A stretch of 64,000 nt of DNA from Elymus sibiricus (lineage: Eukaryota > Streptophyta > Magnoliopsida > Poales > Poaceae). Numbering within the stretch: position 1 is the stretch's first letter; the number at the start of each line of letters is the position of its first letter. The stretch spans positions 454,934,390-454,998,389 of the forward strand of contig CM077672.1 of the NCBI GenBank assembly GCA_039707655.1, given 5' to 3'. Below the pieces are notes generated by a model. That model saw only the letters and a list, made by a program, of their open reading frames with translations. It ran no database searches and had not been told where the DNA came from. Below are positions 1-12,648 of the stretch, one piece after another. A program made the position numbers and the translations under genes.

Positions 1-43
1 TACTCTGATCTGGCCAGAACCAAAGCCCTGTTTTCTACTAGTG
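1..43. mobile_element. Right terminus of a CACTA element truncated by the window start
   Basis: The last 18 bases (26-43) are the reverse complement of the CACTA terminal inverted repeat cactagtagaaaacaggg. The whole 43 bases are almost identical to the right end of element A at 20753-20795. The rest of the element lies to the left, so no target duplication can be checked. It shows that a second member of the same CACTA family ends only 1.2 kb from element A. Confidence 0.85.
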
Positions 44-480
44 CCACGTGGGGCCATCCGGCAGCCCCTCCCTGTCTTCACCGAAGTCAGCTAGCGGCGG
101 TTTAGGGCACGACACCGAGCATTCAGGTAAGGTAGATGGAACTGCCATGGAGTCCTCGTCAGGGGTCCCATCACTCGATGTCTGCTGCCACGTGCGACGC
201 TCGCGTAATCCAAAAGTAATCCACAAGTCGATGCACGCCTAATGACCATTGTCATCATTCACAAAGTCGAGCATCCACGTGATGCACCCGCGTCGACCCA
301 CCATTTATGCACACCTCATTTTCGCCACGCTCCCAGTCGCTATGCGTTGATCCACGTGACTCGTCAAAAAATTGAGAACATGTGCCAAACCGAGCTATGA
401 TGCAATCCTTAATACCACCGGCGCCTAACCTCGTTTTCTGCTAAACACAACAGGTGCAATCGGGAACAACGGCTTTGATT
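44..480. other. Unassigned sequence between CACTA tip and GC-rich element
   Basis: No gene, RNA or mobile-element signature is recognised here. The short overlapping reading frames on both strands have no recognisable motif. It is presumably flanking DNA into which the CACTA element ending at base 43 inserted. Confidence 0.4.
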
Positions 481-1264
481 ATGTGACTCTTGAACTAGAC
501 TTTCGCTCAGCTTTATATATAGCAATGAACACAATACACAGCTGAAAGATACAAGGTGGAGAGAAAGCCCTCAAACAAGTAGATCAAAAAGAAATCGGGC
601 CAGCGAAATTGTGCCAAAAAAGAAAAGAAAATAAAATGACACAAAGTCACTGCCGGACGAGAGCACACGATGCCCTAAATCAACCGCCACGATCCAGCCG
701 TCGGCACCTAAGCTCCATGACAACGCCCCAAGGGGGTCATGACACGAAGAGCCACCGCCGCCCGGCCCGTAGACCAACGTTTTCACCCGCCCCCTAGCAA
801 AGTGATGGATCCATGATGGCATCCTCACGAGGAAGACGACACCCACGGGCGCCGCCGCAACCGGCGTCAAAAGCGCAAAGCTTTCGCACGAATCCGTGCC
901 CACACTAATGAGACATCTAAGCCGGAACCACGACGAGGACCAGACCACCCAATCCAGATATGGCAATGCCACCTCCGCCGGAAGAGCATGAGCTAGGCTC
1001 ACCCGCCGCTACACCACTTGTCGACCCACACAACCAAGCGGCACAACCACCACCGCCACCATGGAGCCTGCCATCCGGAGCCGCCGCCCCGGCATCCGAT
1101 GTCGACCCTCACACCGACAGCACAACATGCAGACACCACTAATCCGAATGGGAAGCAAGCACCCACTTGCCCCACGAGACACCACCATGACAGGAGAACG
1201 GAGAGAAAGAGGCTAAAGCCGGCGCACCGACCGCCCAACAAAGAAGCCCCATGCCACACACGAG
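481..1264 (-). mobile_element. GC-rich LINE-like element, left part, split by CACTA element A
   Basis: From about 620 the sequence is GC-rich and without coding sense. Read on the minus strand, the left edge (about 480-525) ends in a tatataaagctgagcgaaag-like tail that resembles the 3' ends of grass LINEs. CACTA element A interrupts it at 1265, and the matching right part resumes at 20796. The family call is an inference from composition and the tail; no reverse transcriptase is present. Confidence 0.35.
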
Positions 1265-1289
1265 CACTAGTAGAAAACAGGGCATTAGT

Positions 1290-1475
1290 CCCGGTTCCTA
1301 AGGGCCTTTAGTCCCGGTTCTGCAACCGGGGCTAAGCAATCAGGACTAAAGGCCCCCACTTTTAGTCCCGGTTGTGTTACGAACCGGTACTAAAGGAGCT
1401 CCACGTGGCCGCTGTGGGGCGCCCAGGCAGGAGGACCTTTAGTCCCGGTTGGTAACACCGACCGGGACTAAAAGG
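1290..1475. repeat. Left subterminal repeats of element A
   Basis: Repeated direct and inverted copies of the motif ttagtcccggtt / aaccgggactaa, arranged so that neighbouring pairs can form hairpins. In En/Spm elements short subterminal motifs are bound by the TNPA protein; by analogy these are the binding sites for this family's DNA-binding protein. Confidence 0.85.
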
Positions 1476-1845
1476 CAGCCAAGCGTTGGGGTTTTTGGTT
1501 TTTTTTAAATGAGGGGTTTAGGGTTTTGGAGGGTTTAGGGGTTTCATATTGTGTTTCCCCCTTTTCTTTTTGTGTTTACCATTCAATTCTTTTACATTTA
1601 GGGTTTTCGTTTTTATTTTACGTTTTCCATTCAACTCGACGCTAGCTACTACATATAGCAATGAAGGAACCATTACACAAATCGTCATGAATATAGAGAG
1701 AAGTGACCTCTCTTTCTCCGTGCTTGATCGAACAACAAGTTTTCGTATATCTATTCGACGCTACTACGTATAGTACACGTTCATGCATATATACAATGTA
1801 ACATCTCTTACGATCCCTAATATTTAATTACCAACATTCACTACC

Positions 1846-1983
1846 AATTCTCGATGGTATACTCCGGTTTTAGCTATGATCTCTAGAAGGAAGAATCCCG
1901 CCAATTCCTCTTGAATTGCTCATATGCGAGCCTTTGGTACGAGTTCGTCCCGCTTCCGTTGGATCTAATTTAAAGAAGGGGGT

Positions 1984-2028
<45 letters not shown>

Positions 2029-3220
2029 AATGAAACTCAACACAATTGATGGTAATAAAATAAATTTGTGAATATTGTTTACGTACTTCAAGTTTTTCCA
2101 AAATTCTCCCCGTCTCAGAGGTCGTCTGGCGAATGAACTCGCAAACGTAGTATCCACATAAGTTATTCCCGGATCCCTTCCTCGAGCACTTTACGAGAAT
2201 AGAGTTCTTTTTTTTAGAATAGAGTTCAATCAAAATAATAATCAAGCATGATAGTGGTATTGAAACTAGAATCAAAGAGATGCGCGGACCTAGCTAGTAC
2301 TACTTACACTGAGTTGTTCAAATCGCAGCTCCTCTCTCCATTCACCCCTAACCTACTTGGTGAACTCTTTCCAAACCCTGCCCGGCAAAGAAAATGAATA
2401 AAGGAGTTATTAATTACTTGATATCAGGAAATGAACGATAGTTGCCGATATAGTGCGATAATGATTGAAATTACCTCTGGAGCATATCACGTAGGTCCGC
2501 CCACATCTTAGGGTCTTTACGTAGCGAGTCCATGACAAGTACTTTTCCTGCGTCAAAGTGAATGACTAGCAGAATAAAGTGGAACCTGCGCACGCATAGC
2601 TCATCAATTACACTTAACATCGAGTAAGCGAAACAGAATGATGTGTACAAGACAGTATAACACTCACTGGAAGTTGTAAGGAAATAGTATTTCCCTTTTG
2701 TTTTGTTGTTCAATTAACGCCCTTAGCAAGATCTTCTCTGTATCCTTGGCGTACCATTTTACCGTAGCTTCATGAATAGTATTTGGGTTAATGAACCCAA
2801 TGTCATAGATTTGTCCTCTTTTGCATTCGAGGATCTTCTTTCTGCATAATATATATAGTGAGGATAATTATACATGCAATGAACGAGCTGAGCTAGAGAC
2901 TTAATTACAGAAATGATACTTACAAACAATAGCAACTAACGATAGATTTGTCGATGGCGTCTTAATTGTATAACTGAAATAATTCTTCAAATTCAATGAA
3001 AATCTCCTCGTCTCCATTGAAGTAATGCTCATCTTTAATCCCGCAATGATATAGTTGCTCCCTTGCTTTGAGGCTTCCAAGTACCAGTCATGCAATCTTC
3101 GCATCATTGTTGGTAGATGCGGGAGCTCCTCAGGTCTGACGAGAGGCTTCCCGTGCTCGAATTTAAAGGCTAACTCAGCCATTTCGAACTGTACCTCATC
3201 GCCTGAGTAATCACCAAGAG
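1846..3220 (-). pseudogene. Ulp1/C48 SUMO-protease-like 3' half of the TNPA-like gene of element A
   Basis: Minus-strand exons of a Ulp1-family cysteine protease: 2924-3220, 2668-2841 (KKILECKRGQIYDIGF), one near 2475-2585 (FHFILLVIHFDAGK ... VMDSL), one near 2310-2390, one near 2090-2195 (GNNLCGYYVCEF) and a final exon near 1850-1970. The expected catalytic His (FHF), Asp (MDSL) and Cys (LCGYYVC) are present, but a one-base deletion after IIAG near 3045 and in-frame stops (for example in FTK-stop-VRG near 2356) break it. It continues the reading frame of the 10499-12397 gene; a nested LTR retrotransposon and a deletion separate the two halves. The family is known to deconjugate SUMO. Its role in a CACTA element is not established. 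Confidence 0.75.
1986..2025. repeat. (AT)n microsatellite in the last Ulp1 intron of element A
   Basis: Twenty AT units in the final intron of the Ulp1-like gene. Element B has a shorter AT tract at the same place (48679-48702); element C has none there. Confidence 0.95.
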
Positions 3221-4651
3221 ATGGTAAATTGTATAGGTGCACTAGTTCGGCGAAGAGATGGTGATAAAAGTGTAGTATGGATAGTAGATATAGGTTTTTG
3301 TAATCTGAAAATATAAAAACAGCAAGGTAGCAAATAGTAAACGGGCATAAAAACGGTATTGCAATGCTTAGAAACAAGGCCTAGGGTTCATACTTTCACT
3401 AGTGTGATCTCCCAACATTGTTGACATAGTTGAATCATATGTAAATCCCTCACGTGCGACAAAGAGTTCACTCCAAAGTCACAAATAGCGGAGAACAAAC
3501 GAAGAAATTGTTGTAGGGTACGAAACCACCTCAAAGTTATCCTTCCCGATCAATCTTATGAGCCATCCCCATTAATTGTCACGAACAGCCCTAGAGTTCG
3601 TACTAGAATAACACCTTAAGATACACATCAACCAAAACCCAAATGTCACCTAGGCACTCCAATGTCACCACGAGTACCTGCGGGTTCGATTATACGATAT
3701 GCATCACACAATCTTAGATTCATCTATTCAAACCAACACAAAGAACTTCAAAGAGTTCCCCAAAGTTTCTACCGGAAAGTCAATACGAAAACATGTGCCA
3801 ACCCTTATGCATAAATCCCCAAGGTCACGGAACCCGCAAGTTGATCACCAAAACATACATCAAGTGACTCAAGTGAATATCCCATTGTCACCATAGATAT
3901 TCATATGCAAGACATACATCAAGTGTTCTCAAATCCTTAAAGACTCGATCTAATAAGAAAACTTCAAAGGGAAAACTCAATTCATCACAAGAAGATAGAG
4001 AGGGGAAAACTCCATATGATTCATCTATATCAACAAAGCTCGCGATACATCAAGATCGTGCCATCTCAAGAACACGAGAGAGAGATCAAACACATAGCTA
4101 CTGGTACAAACGCTCTGCCCCGAGGGTGAACTACTCCCTCCTCATCATGGATACCGCCGGGATGATGAAGATGGCCTCCGGTGATGCCTTCCCCCCTCCG
4201 GCAGGGTGCCGGAAAAGGGCTGTAGATGAGATCATGGAGGTACAGAGGCTTGCGGCGGCATAAAAACTCATCTAGGTTAACTTTCGGGGGTTTCTGAATA
4301 TATAGGATTTTTCAGCATTGGAATCATGCGAAACGGAGCCACGTGGGCCCCACGAGGTACCAGGGCGCGCCTGGGGGGGTGGCTCGCCCTGGTGCCTCGT
4401 GGGCACTGGGTGGCCCCCCCTCCAGTAGGTCTTGGTGCCAATATTCTTTATTTGTCCAATCAAAAATCTCCAAAAAGTTTTAGCTCATTTGGAAAACTTT
4501 CATTTCTGCACAAAAAACAACACCACGGTAGTTCTGCTGAAAACAGCGTCAGTCCGGGTTAGTTCTAATCAAATCATACCAAAACCATATAGAATTGTTA
4601 TAAACATGGCATGAATACTTCATAAATTATAGATACGTTGGAGACGTATCA
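3221..4651 (-). repeat. Truncated 3' LTR
   Basis: Aligns along its full 1431 bp with 9068-10498, with scattered substitutions and small indels. It ends in ...gagacgtatca. The distal 202 bp of the LTR, together with adjoining CACTA coding sequence, is missing at the 3220/3221 junction. Confidence 0.9.
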
Positions 4652-4672
4652 GCATCCCCAAGCTTAATTCCT
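4652..4672 (-). other. Polypurine-tract region of the nested retrotransposon
   Basis: Directly inside the 3' LTR the minus strand reads aagcttggggatgc, a purine-rich stretch in the position where plus-strand DNA synthesis is primed. Confidence 0.55.
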
Positions 4673-6419
4673 ACTCGTCCTCGAGTAGGTAAATGATAAA
4701 AGAAATAATTTATGAAGTGTGAATGCTAGCATAGTGCATAAGTTTGATCAATGATAATTTCAATCACTTTTCCTAGCATCATAACAGCAACTTTCTCTCA
4801 TAAAAGTCATCATGATAAAGTAGCAATTAAAAACAGAAATTTTGATGTGGAATGCTACCTATCATAATCATCATATAATCTTTTCTTTTGTTGCATGGAC
4901 ATTGGACTTGAATGATTCAAAGCAAGATCATTATTATAACAGCAATATTTATTATCATAAAACTTCTCATGAGCAAGTAACAATTCATCACAACAATGAA
5001 GTATAAGGCATAAACTTTCTTGGAAACTAACAAACTATTCTAGTCAACAATGCAATTGCAATTCATCATATTTTCAGGAAGGGTCTCATGTAGGAGCTTT
5101 TTAGCAAGTCCACATACTCAACCATCATTTAGTCTTCTATGATTGCTAACACTCACGACATATATATGGAGCAAAAGTTTCAGCCAGACACATAGAAAGA
5201 TAGGGGCTTGTGATTTCGCCTCCCAACTTATTCACCTCAAGGGTGATGTCAACAATAATAACTCATGATCACTCATATCCAACTGGATATATGTGCCTTG
5301 ATCTTTCCCCACCACATGATGCTTGCAAAAGAGAAAAATAAAAAGGAAGTAGAGGAGAACACTATTGACTCTTGCATAAAAAAATAAATACATAAAAGTA
5401 AATGCATAAAAGTAAAAGATAGGCCCTTCGCAGAGGGAAGCAGAGGTTGTCATGCACTTTTTATTTTTGGATGCACAAGCCCTTAATGCAAAGGAATGTC
5501 ACGTTATATTGCCCCTTGTGATAGCAACCTTTATTATGCAGTCCGTCGCTTTTATTTCTTTACCATCACAAGTTCGTACAACGCTTATTTCCCTTACAAT
5601 AAAAGATCATACATATTCTAGGAGCAATTTTTATTGCTTTTTGCACCGATGACAACTTACTTGAAGGATCTTATTCAATCCATAGGTAGATATAGTGGAT
5701 TCTCATGGCAAGAAACTGGGTTTAAGGGTTTTGGATGCACAAGTAGTATCTCTACTTGGTGCGGATTTTTGGCTAGCAAAGATATTGGGCAAGCACCACA
5801 TGTTGGAGGATCTATAACAATATAACTTCTATATGAATATGAACAAACATAATTCATTACGTTGTCTTCCTTGTCCAACGTCAACAATTTGACATAAAAT
5901 ACTTAATGGGGGCTCACAATCATAAAAGATGTCCAAGATAGTATATTTGCATGTGAATCTTCTCTTCCCTTATTAACTTTTTCATGAATTGCATCATTGA
6001 CTAATGCTATGCTTGTTAACCTCAAATAAATTTTACCACTTATACTTTTCTTTATGTAATGTCATTACTTTCCATAAGATTAGCATATGATCTCTTTCAT
6101 TATTTTCATTGCAAGGAATCACACTTATCATATCAAATGATCTATATGAAAGTTTTTATTATATCCCTCTCGAATATTCATCTTGGGACCAAATTCATAT
6201 CTTGTGCAAATTACCATTACTATAATTAACTCTCAAAAAGATATAAGTGAAGCATGAGAATTAATGACAAACTACTCCAAAATATATAAGCGAAGATCAA
6301 TGAGTAGTGAAACAATTAAGTAGCTATGTAAGGACTCTCTCTCATTTAAAAATTTCAGGTCTTATTATTTTATTCAAACAGCAAAGAAAACAAAATAAAA
6401 TGACATTCCAAGAATAGCT

Positions 6420-7860
6420 CATATCATGTGAAGAAGCAAAAACTTAGGCTCAACCGAAACTGACCGATAATTGTTGATGAAGAAAGGTGGGATGCCTACC
6501 GGGGCATCCCCAAGCTTAGATGCTTGAGACTTCTTGAAATATTATATTGGGGTGCCTTAGGCATCCCCAAGCTTGAGCTTTTGTGTCTCCTTAATTCCTC
6601 TCATATCACGGTTTCTATAAATCTTAAAAACTTCATCCACACAAAACTCAACAAGAACTCGTGAGGTAAGTTAGTATAAATCAACTCAAAACCTTAACAT
6701 TATGTACTGTAGCAAATCACTAAAATTATAATTAAACATTGAATACTAAATTCCTCTGCATATTTAATACTCCTATGCTCAAATAGAATCATTAAACAAG
6801 CCAACATATGCAAACAATGCAAACATAACAGCAATCTGCCCAAACAGGACAGTCTGTAAAGGATAATTAAGAATCCATACTTCCCTAACTCCAAAAATTC
6901 TAAAACATTACCACGTGGCAGAGAACTCATGCATTCTTACTGTGTAAAAATTTCAGATTTTTATCATGTTCTGACTATTCAGGAATATTTGGACATAACA
7001 GAAAACTTTCTGTTTTCAAACAGCAACACATGAACTTGCAAACTGAGCATAGTAAAGGCTATAAATGGCATTTTATTGAACTAAAAGATACAAAACATGA
7101 TTATTTATAACACCAAGTGAATATTAACAGAAGAAAATGATGCTCCAAGAAAAACTCATATTATGTGACGAATAAAAATATAGCTCCAAGTGAGGTTACC
7201 GATAATGTTGAAGACGAAAGAGGGGATGCCTTCCGGGGCATCCCCAAGATTAGTTGCTTGAGTCTTCCTTGAATATTACCTTGGGGTGCCTTGGGAATCC
7301 CCAAGCTTAGGGTCTTGCCGCTCCTTATTCTCCTCATATCGATATCTCACCCAAAACATGAAAACTTCAATCACACAAAACTTAACGGAACTTCGTAAGA
7401 ACGGTTAGTATGATAAATAATAAACCATCACTTAGGTACTGTCCAATACAAGATTCACAATTGTTCCCATATAATTCCTACTGTATTCTATCATTTCCAC
7501 AATTTATATCTCATAATATAAGCTATGGAAACATTAAAACAAGCAAACTATGCATTGAAAACAGAATCTGTCAAAAACAGAACAGTCTGTAATGATCTGA
7601 GCAACTACCATACTTCTGGAACTCTAAAAATTATGAAAAATTAGGAAAACGTCAAAAATTTGCATATCAATACTGTATAAAAATTTCAGAATTTTTTGAC
7701 GCTCCAGTAAAATCTGGGAAATTAAACACTGGAGGCAAAAGTTTCTGTTTTTGCACAGAATTGAATCAACAAGTATCCACACTATCCTAAAGGTTTTACT
7801 TGGCACTTTATTGAAACAAAACATATAAAACATGATTACTACAGTAGCTTAATCATGTGA
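6420..7860. repeat. Imperfect internal tandem duplication in the retrotransposon
   Basis: Two consecutive segments of about 0.7 kb (about 6420-7080 and 7140-7860) share the same order of landmarks: a ggggcatccccaag block (6500-6570; 7225-7305), then conserved AT-rich stretches with aacaga and gtctgtaa. They are clearly diverged. The stretch from 4673 to about 8000 holds no other recognisable coding sequence. Confidence 0.6.
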
Positions 7861-8006
7861 ACACACAAAAACTGTAGGTATAAATATTGGGTTGTCTCCC
7901 AACAAGCGCTTTCCTTTAAAGCCTTTTAGCTAGGCATGATAATTTTGAATGATGCTCACATAGAAGTAAAGAATTGAAATGTAAAGGGAGCATCATGAGA
8001 AATATA

Positions 8007-8639
8007 TCAAACACATTTAAGCCTAACCCACTTCCTATGCATAGGGATTTTGTGAGTAAATAGTTTATGGGAGCAAGAATCAACTAGCATAGGAAGGCAA
8101 AACAAGCATGACTTCAAAACTTTCAACACATAGAGAGGAAACTTGATATTATTAAAATATGTAGAAGCATATATTCCTCTCTCAAAATAATTTTCAGTAG
8201 CATCATTAAGAAATTCAACAATATATCCATCACACAAAGCATTCTTTTCATGATCCACAAGCATATAAATTTTACTACTCTCCATGTAAGCAATTTTCTT
8301 CTCATTCATAATAGTGGGAGCAAACGCAACAAAATAATTATCATGAGATACTTGATTGGCATAATCAAATTGAACATTAAAATCATGATAACAAGTTTCA
8401 TGGTTATCATTATTCTTTATAGCATACAAGTCATCACAATAATCATCATGAATAGGAGACATGTTATCATCATAATAGATTTTCTCATCAAAACTTGGGG
8501 GACTAAAAATATCATCTTCATCACACATAGCATCCCCAAGCTTGTAGCTTTGCATATCATTAGCATCATGGGTATTCAAAGAATTCATATTAACAACATT
8601 GCAATCATGCTCATCATTCAAAGATTTTATGCCAAACAT
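8007..8639 (-). CDS. Short gag-region reading frame of the nested retrotransposon
   Basis: A 210-codon minus-strand frame beginning MFGIKSLNDEHDCNVV, rich in Asp, Asn, His and Tyr, lying about 200 bp downstream of the primer binding site. Such acidic, Asn-rich frames occupy the gag position in some non-autonomous Triticeae retrotransposons. No nucleocapsid zinc knuckle or protease motif is visible. It is probably a decayed leader/gag remnant with no demonstrated product. Confidence 0.45.
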   Translation of the reverse strand: MFGIKSLNDEHDCNVVNMNSLNTHDANDMQSYKLGDAMCDEDDIFSPPSFDEKIYYDDNMSPIHDDYCDDLYAIKNNDNHETCYHDFNVQFDYANQVSHDNYFVAFAPTIMNEKKIAYMESSKIYMLVDHEKNALCDGYIVEFLNDATENYFERGIYASTYFNNIKFPLYVLKVLKSCLFCLPMLVDSCSHKLFTHKIPMHRKWVRLKCV

Positions 8640-8837
8640 TTCATTGAATTATTCTTCTATCAATTGAGCACAATTATCGGAATCCTTATTTTCAAGGAAG
8701 ACATGATAAAGACGAATAATATGAGGCAACCTCAATTCCATTTTTTGTAGTTTTCTTTAATAAACCAAACTAGTGATAAAACAAGAAACTAAAAGATTCG
8801 ATTGCAAGATCTAAAGATATACCTTCAAGCACTCACC

Positions 8838-8855
8838 TCCCCGGCAACGGCGCCA
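8838..8855 (-). promoter_or_regulatory. Primer binding site complementary to tRNA-Asp
   Basis: The plus strand reads tccccggcaacggcgcca, which matches the 3' end of plant tRNA-Asp including the CCA tail. On the element's own strand this is the complementary primer binding site, ten bases from the 5' LTR edge at 8866. It fixes the orientation of the element. Confidence 0.85.
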
Positions 8856-8865
8856 GAAAAGAGCT

Positions 8866-10498
8866 TGATGTCTACTACACAACTTATTCTTGTAGACTCG
8901 TGTTGGGCCTCCAAGCGCAGAGTTTTGTAGGACAGTAGCAATTTTCCCTCAAGTGGATGACCTAAGGTTTATCAATCCGTGGGAGGTGTAGGTTGAAGAT
9001 GGTATCTCTCAAACAACCCTGCAACCAAATACAAGAAATCTCTTGTGTCCCCAACACACCCAATACAATGGTAAATTGTATAGGTGCACTAGTTCGGCGA
9101 AGAGATGGTGATAAAAGTGTAGTATGGATAGTAGATATAGGTTTTTGTAATCTGAAAATATAAAAACAGCAAGGTAGCAAATAGTAAACGGGCATAAAAA
9201 CGGTATTGCAATGCTTAGAAACAAGGCCTAGGGTTCATACTTTCACTAGTGTGATCTCCCAACATTGTTGACATAGTTGAATCATATGTAAATCCCTCAC
9301 GTGCGACAAAGAGTTCACTCCAAAGTCACAAATAGCGGAGAACAAACGAAGAAATTGTTGTAGGGTACAAAACCACCTCAAAGTTATCCTTCCCGATCAA
9401 TCTTATGAGCCATCCCCATTAATTGTCACGAACAGCCCTAGAGTTCATACTAGAATAACACCTTAAGATACATCAACCAAAACCCTAATGTCACCTAGGC
9501 ACTCCAATGTCACCACGAGTACCCGCGGGTTTGATTATACGATATGCATCACACAATCTCAGATTCATCTATTCAAACCAACACAAAGAACTTCAAAGAG
9601 TGCCCCAAAGTTTCTACCGGAAAGTCAAGACGAAAACGTGTGCCAACCCTTATGCATAAATCCCCAAGGTCACGGAACCCGCAAGTTGATCACCAAAACA
9701 TACATCAAGTGACTCAAGTGAATATCCCATTGTCACCATAGATATTCATATGCAAGACATACATCAAGTGTTCTCAAATCCTTAAAGACTCGATCTAATA
9801 AGAAAACTTCAAAGGGAAAACTCAATTCATCACAAGAAGATAGAGAGGGGAAAACTCCATATGATTCATCTATATCAACAAAGCTCGCGATACATCAAGA
9901 TCGTGCCATCTCAAGAACACGAGAGAGAGAGAGATCAAACACATAGCTACTGGTACAAACCCTCTGCCCCGAGGGTGAACTACTCCCTCCTCGTCATGGA
10001 GACCGCCGGGATGATGAAGATGGCCTCCGGTGATGCCTTCCCCCCTTCGGCAGGGTGCCGGAAAAGGGATGTAGATGAGATCGTGGAGGTACAGAGGCTT
10101 GCGGCGGCGTAAAAACTCATCTATGTTAACTTTCGGGGGTTTCTGAATATATAGGATTTTTCAGCTTTGGAATCACGCGAAACGGAGCCACGTGGGCCCC
10201 ACGAGGTACCAGGGCACGCTTGGGGGGGTGGCGCGCCCTGGTGCCTCGTGGGCACTGGGTGGCCCCCTCCAGTAGGTCTTGGTGCCAATATTCTTTATTT
10301 GTTCAATAAAAAATCTCCAAAAAGTTTCAGCTCATTTGGAAAACTTTCATATCTGCACAAAAAACAACACTACGGTAGTTCTGCTGAAAACAGCGTCAGT
10401 CCGGGTTAGTTCTAATCAAATCATACCAAAACCATATAGAATTGTTATAAACATGGCATGAATACTTCATAAATTATAGATACGTTGGAGACGTATCA
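8866..10498 (-). repeat. Full-length 5' LTR (1633 bp)
   Basis: On the plus strand it starts tgatgtctactacac and ends gagacgtatca, giving the usual TG...CA termini. Its outer edge at 10498 abuts the CACTA TNPA-like coding sequence directly. Confidence 0.9.
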
Positions 10499-12397
10499 AC
10501 AGCTGAGGCGACGGAGTGTGCTGACGCGGCGGAGACAGCTGAGGCGGCGGAGACAGCTGAGGCGACGGAGTGTGCTGACGCGGCGGAGACGGCTGAGGCA
10601 GCGGAGATAGAGCTGGACTATGAGGAGTCTGCTGAGGGGCCTCCTCCGGCTGAGTCTGCTGACGCGGCGTCCAGTATGGAAGCACGATGTGTTCCTTTCT
10701 CCATAGAATGGTAGTCCTTATGGCATCTCCCAGATGAGCCTCCCCTTCACCTGTAGGGTACTCAAGCTCCAGCTGCTCAAATCCGTTGGTAACTTCATCC
10801 ACCCCGACAACAGCATAGCCATCTGGAATCGGAGAGCAATGGTAAGTTCCATCAGGTACACGAGGTAAGGCATAGCCGACCGCCACCTTCAAGGTTATGT
10901 TCATGCATTTCGCATGTAGATCACAATGTTCCCTCTCCGTGATATCATCCACGGGGTAGCGATCAGGAGCCGTGATATCATCTATGGGCGGCCGAACGAG
11001 CTCTGTGGAAGCCACGCTGCTTTTCCGCTGAGATGGTGGGGTAGCTCCGTGGGAAGTATCGAATGAAGGATCTTCGTGCCGCTGAGATGATGGGCCGGTA
11101 GCTCGCTGGCTGTTAAGTGCCTCTATTTGCTTCTCCTGCAACGCTAATATTTCTTCTACCTTCTGCAGCCGGTCTGCATCCTCTTTCTTCTTTCTCCCTC
11201 GGCTTCTATAAGTGTCTCTGCTGTCAGGAAACCCAACCTTCCATGGAACGGAGCCTGATGTGCCTCGTGTTCGTCCAGGGTGTTCAGGATTCCCGAGGGC
11301 GCGTGACAGCTCGTCCTTCTCTCTGTCGGGATGGAACTTCCCTTCCTACACGGCCTGGATTGCATCCTGAATGTTTTTGACGGGTGTTGCAAGTTGAGCT
11401 TTCGTATAAACACACTTCCCTGTTTCTGGGTGCAAAGTTCCCCCATGCCCGAAGAACCAAGTCCTTGCCCGTTCGGGTCAGTTCAATGTCTCTGGATGGA
11501 TCCCTTTATCAAGCAGGTCGTTCTCAGCTTTGTCCCACGTAGGCCGGGCAACCTTGTAGCCACCTGACCCCGTAACATGGTGATATTCCTTCTTTGCAGC
11601 ATTTTGCTTATTTATCAGTGACCTTTTCTTACCTTTATCCGATGTCTTGTACGCCACAAATGCGGGCCAGTGATCTTTCATCTTCTCATATTGACAGGTG
11701 AATGTTGGAGTCTTCTCTTTCAGGACAAACTTTTCGTGCAATCTTTTCTTCCAGTTCTTGAATTGTTCGGCCATCTTCTTAAGAGCCCACGCCTTCACTT
11801 TTCGCTCTACAACATTGCTATTTGGATCCACCTTTGGCGGTAGGCTGAAATTTGTCATGAGCGTATTCCAAAGCTCATCTTTGGATCTATCGTCGACATA
11901 AGAAACTCCATCGTCCGGCTTTAGCTTATTCCATTCTTGAATGCTGATCAGGATGCTATCCCTAACAACAACTCCGCACTGACCTATAAATCGGTCTGCG
12001 GTCCGCTTGGGAGCAGTCGGTTTGCCATCTGCAGCGATTTCTTCGATCGTGAACCTTTCATTCTCGCCCAACCTTTTCTTCGGGCCTCATCTCTTTACAG
12101 AAGGTTGGCTCGATCCGGAGGGCTAAAAAAGAAAGAAACGTTAATATATGTACATACAAATCAATTAATGCATCTAGTCAGCAGGCTTAATTAATATACC
12201 TCGCCGGACTTTGCAATAGTTAAGGCTCCAACACCGCCGGAGCCGTCATCTTCTCCCTCCATTCGATCACCGGAGCCGTCATCCTCTCTTCCCTCACCAT
12301 CGGAGTCGTTGAGAAACTGCGAGGTGATATCATCACCTCCGTCGCGGATTATATCCCCCAACATCTCTTCTTGTTCTAAGTCTCTGTCGTGTTCCAT
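10499..12397 (-). pseudogene. TNPA-like (En/Spm-type) 5' part of the fused gene, element A
   Basis: The first exon, 12200-12397, encodes an acidic stretch beginning MEHDRDLEQEEMLG. The second, from 12122 down to the retrotransposon at 10499, encodes a basic start, a region with CGVVVRDSI, then FVAYKTSDKGKKRS...HHVTGSGGY typical of plant En/Spm-type transposase_24 proteins, a coiled coil, a conserved globular block (TYHCSPIPDGYAVVGVDEV) and a Pro/Gln/Ser repeat tail. In-frame stops occur after KR near 12088, after HPETLN near 11479 and after QAV near 11350. The frame is cut at 10499 by the LTR. In B and C the same gene runs on into the Ulp1 domain, so this and 1846-3220 were once one gene. It is not functional. 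Confidence 0.85.
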
Positions 12398-12648
12398 AGT
12401 TTCTGCAAAGACTTGCAAGTTATTTCAATGCTATAAACAAATTATTAAAACAAATTCAAATTTCCATGTCTATTTTCATCTCGATTAAAAAAATCACATT
12501 ATTAAAACAAATTCACATAATATCACTAATATATCTTGAATAATCCAGTTAATGCAATAATATTATCATATAATATCACTAATACATCTCGAATAATCCA
12601 GTTAATGCAATAATAATATCACATAATATCACTAAACATCTCGCCCAA

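Larger units (their letters stand above)
3221..10498 (-). mobile_element. Nested LTR retrotransposon without pol (Triticeae Gypsy-like, non-autonomous)
   Basis: Two direct repeats in minus orientation bound the element: 8866-10498 (5' LTR, 1633 bp, starting tgatacgtctccaacgtatc on the minus strand) and 3221-4651 (3' LTR). The 3' LTR lacks the terminal 202 bp present at 8866-9067. The 4.2 kb interior holds a tRNA-Asp-type primer binding site and one short gag-like frame, but no protease, reverse transcriptase or integrase. It resembles the large non-autonomous retrotransposons of wheat and barley (Sabrina/Fatima/WHAM type ends), but I cannot name the family with certainty. No target duplication exists because the left junction has suffered a deletion. 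Confidence 0.88.

Noticed and set aside
8250..8750. 166-codon plus-strand frame rich in Ile
   Set aside because: Opposite strand of the retrotransposon gag-region frame; low-complexity composition and no homologue.
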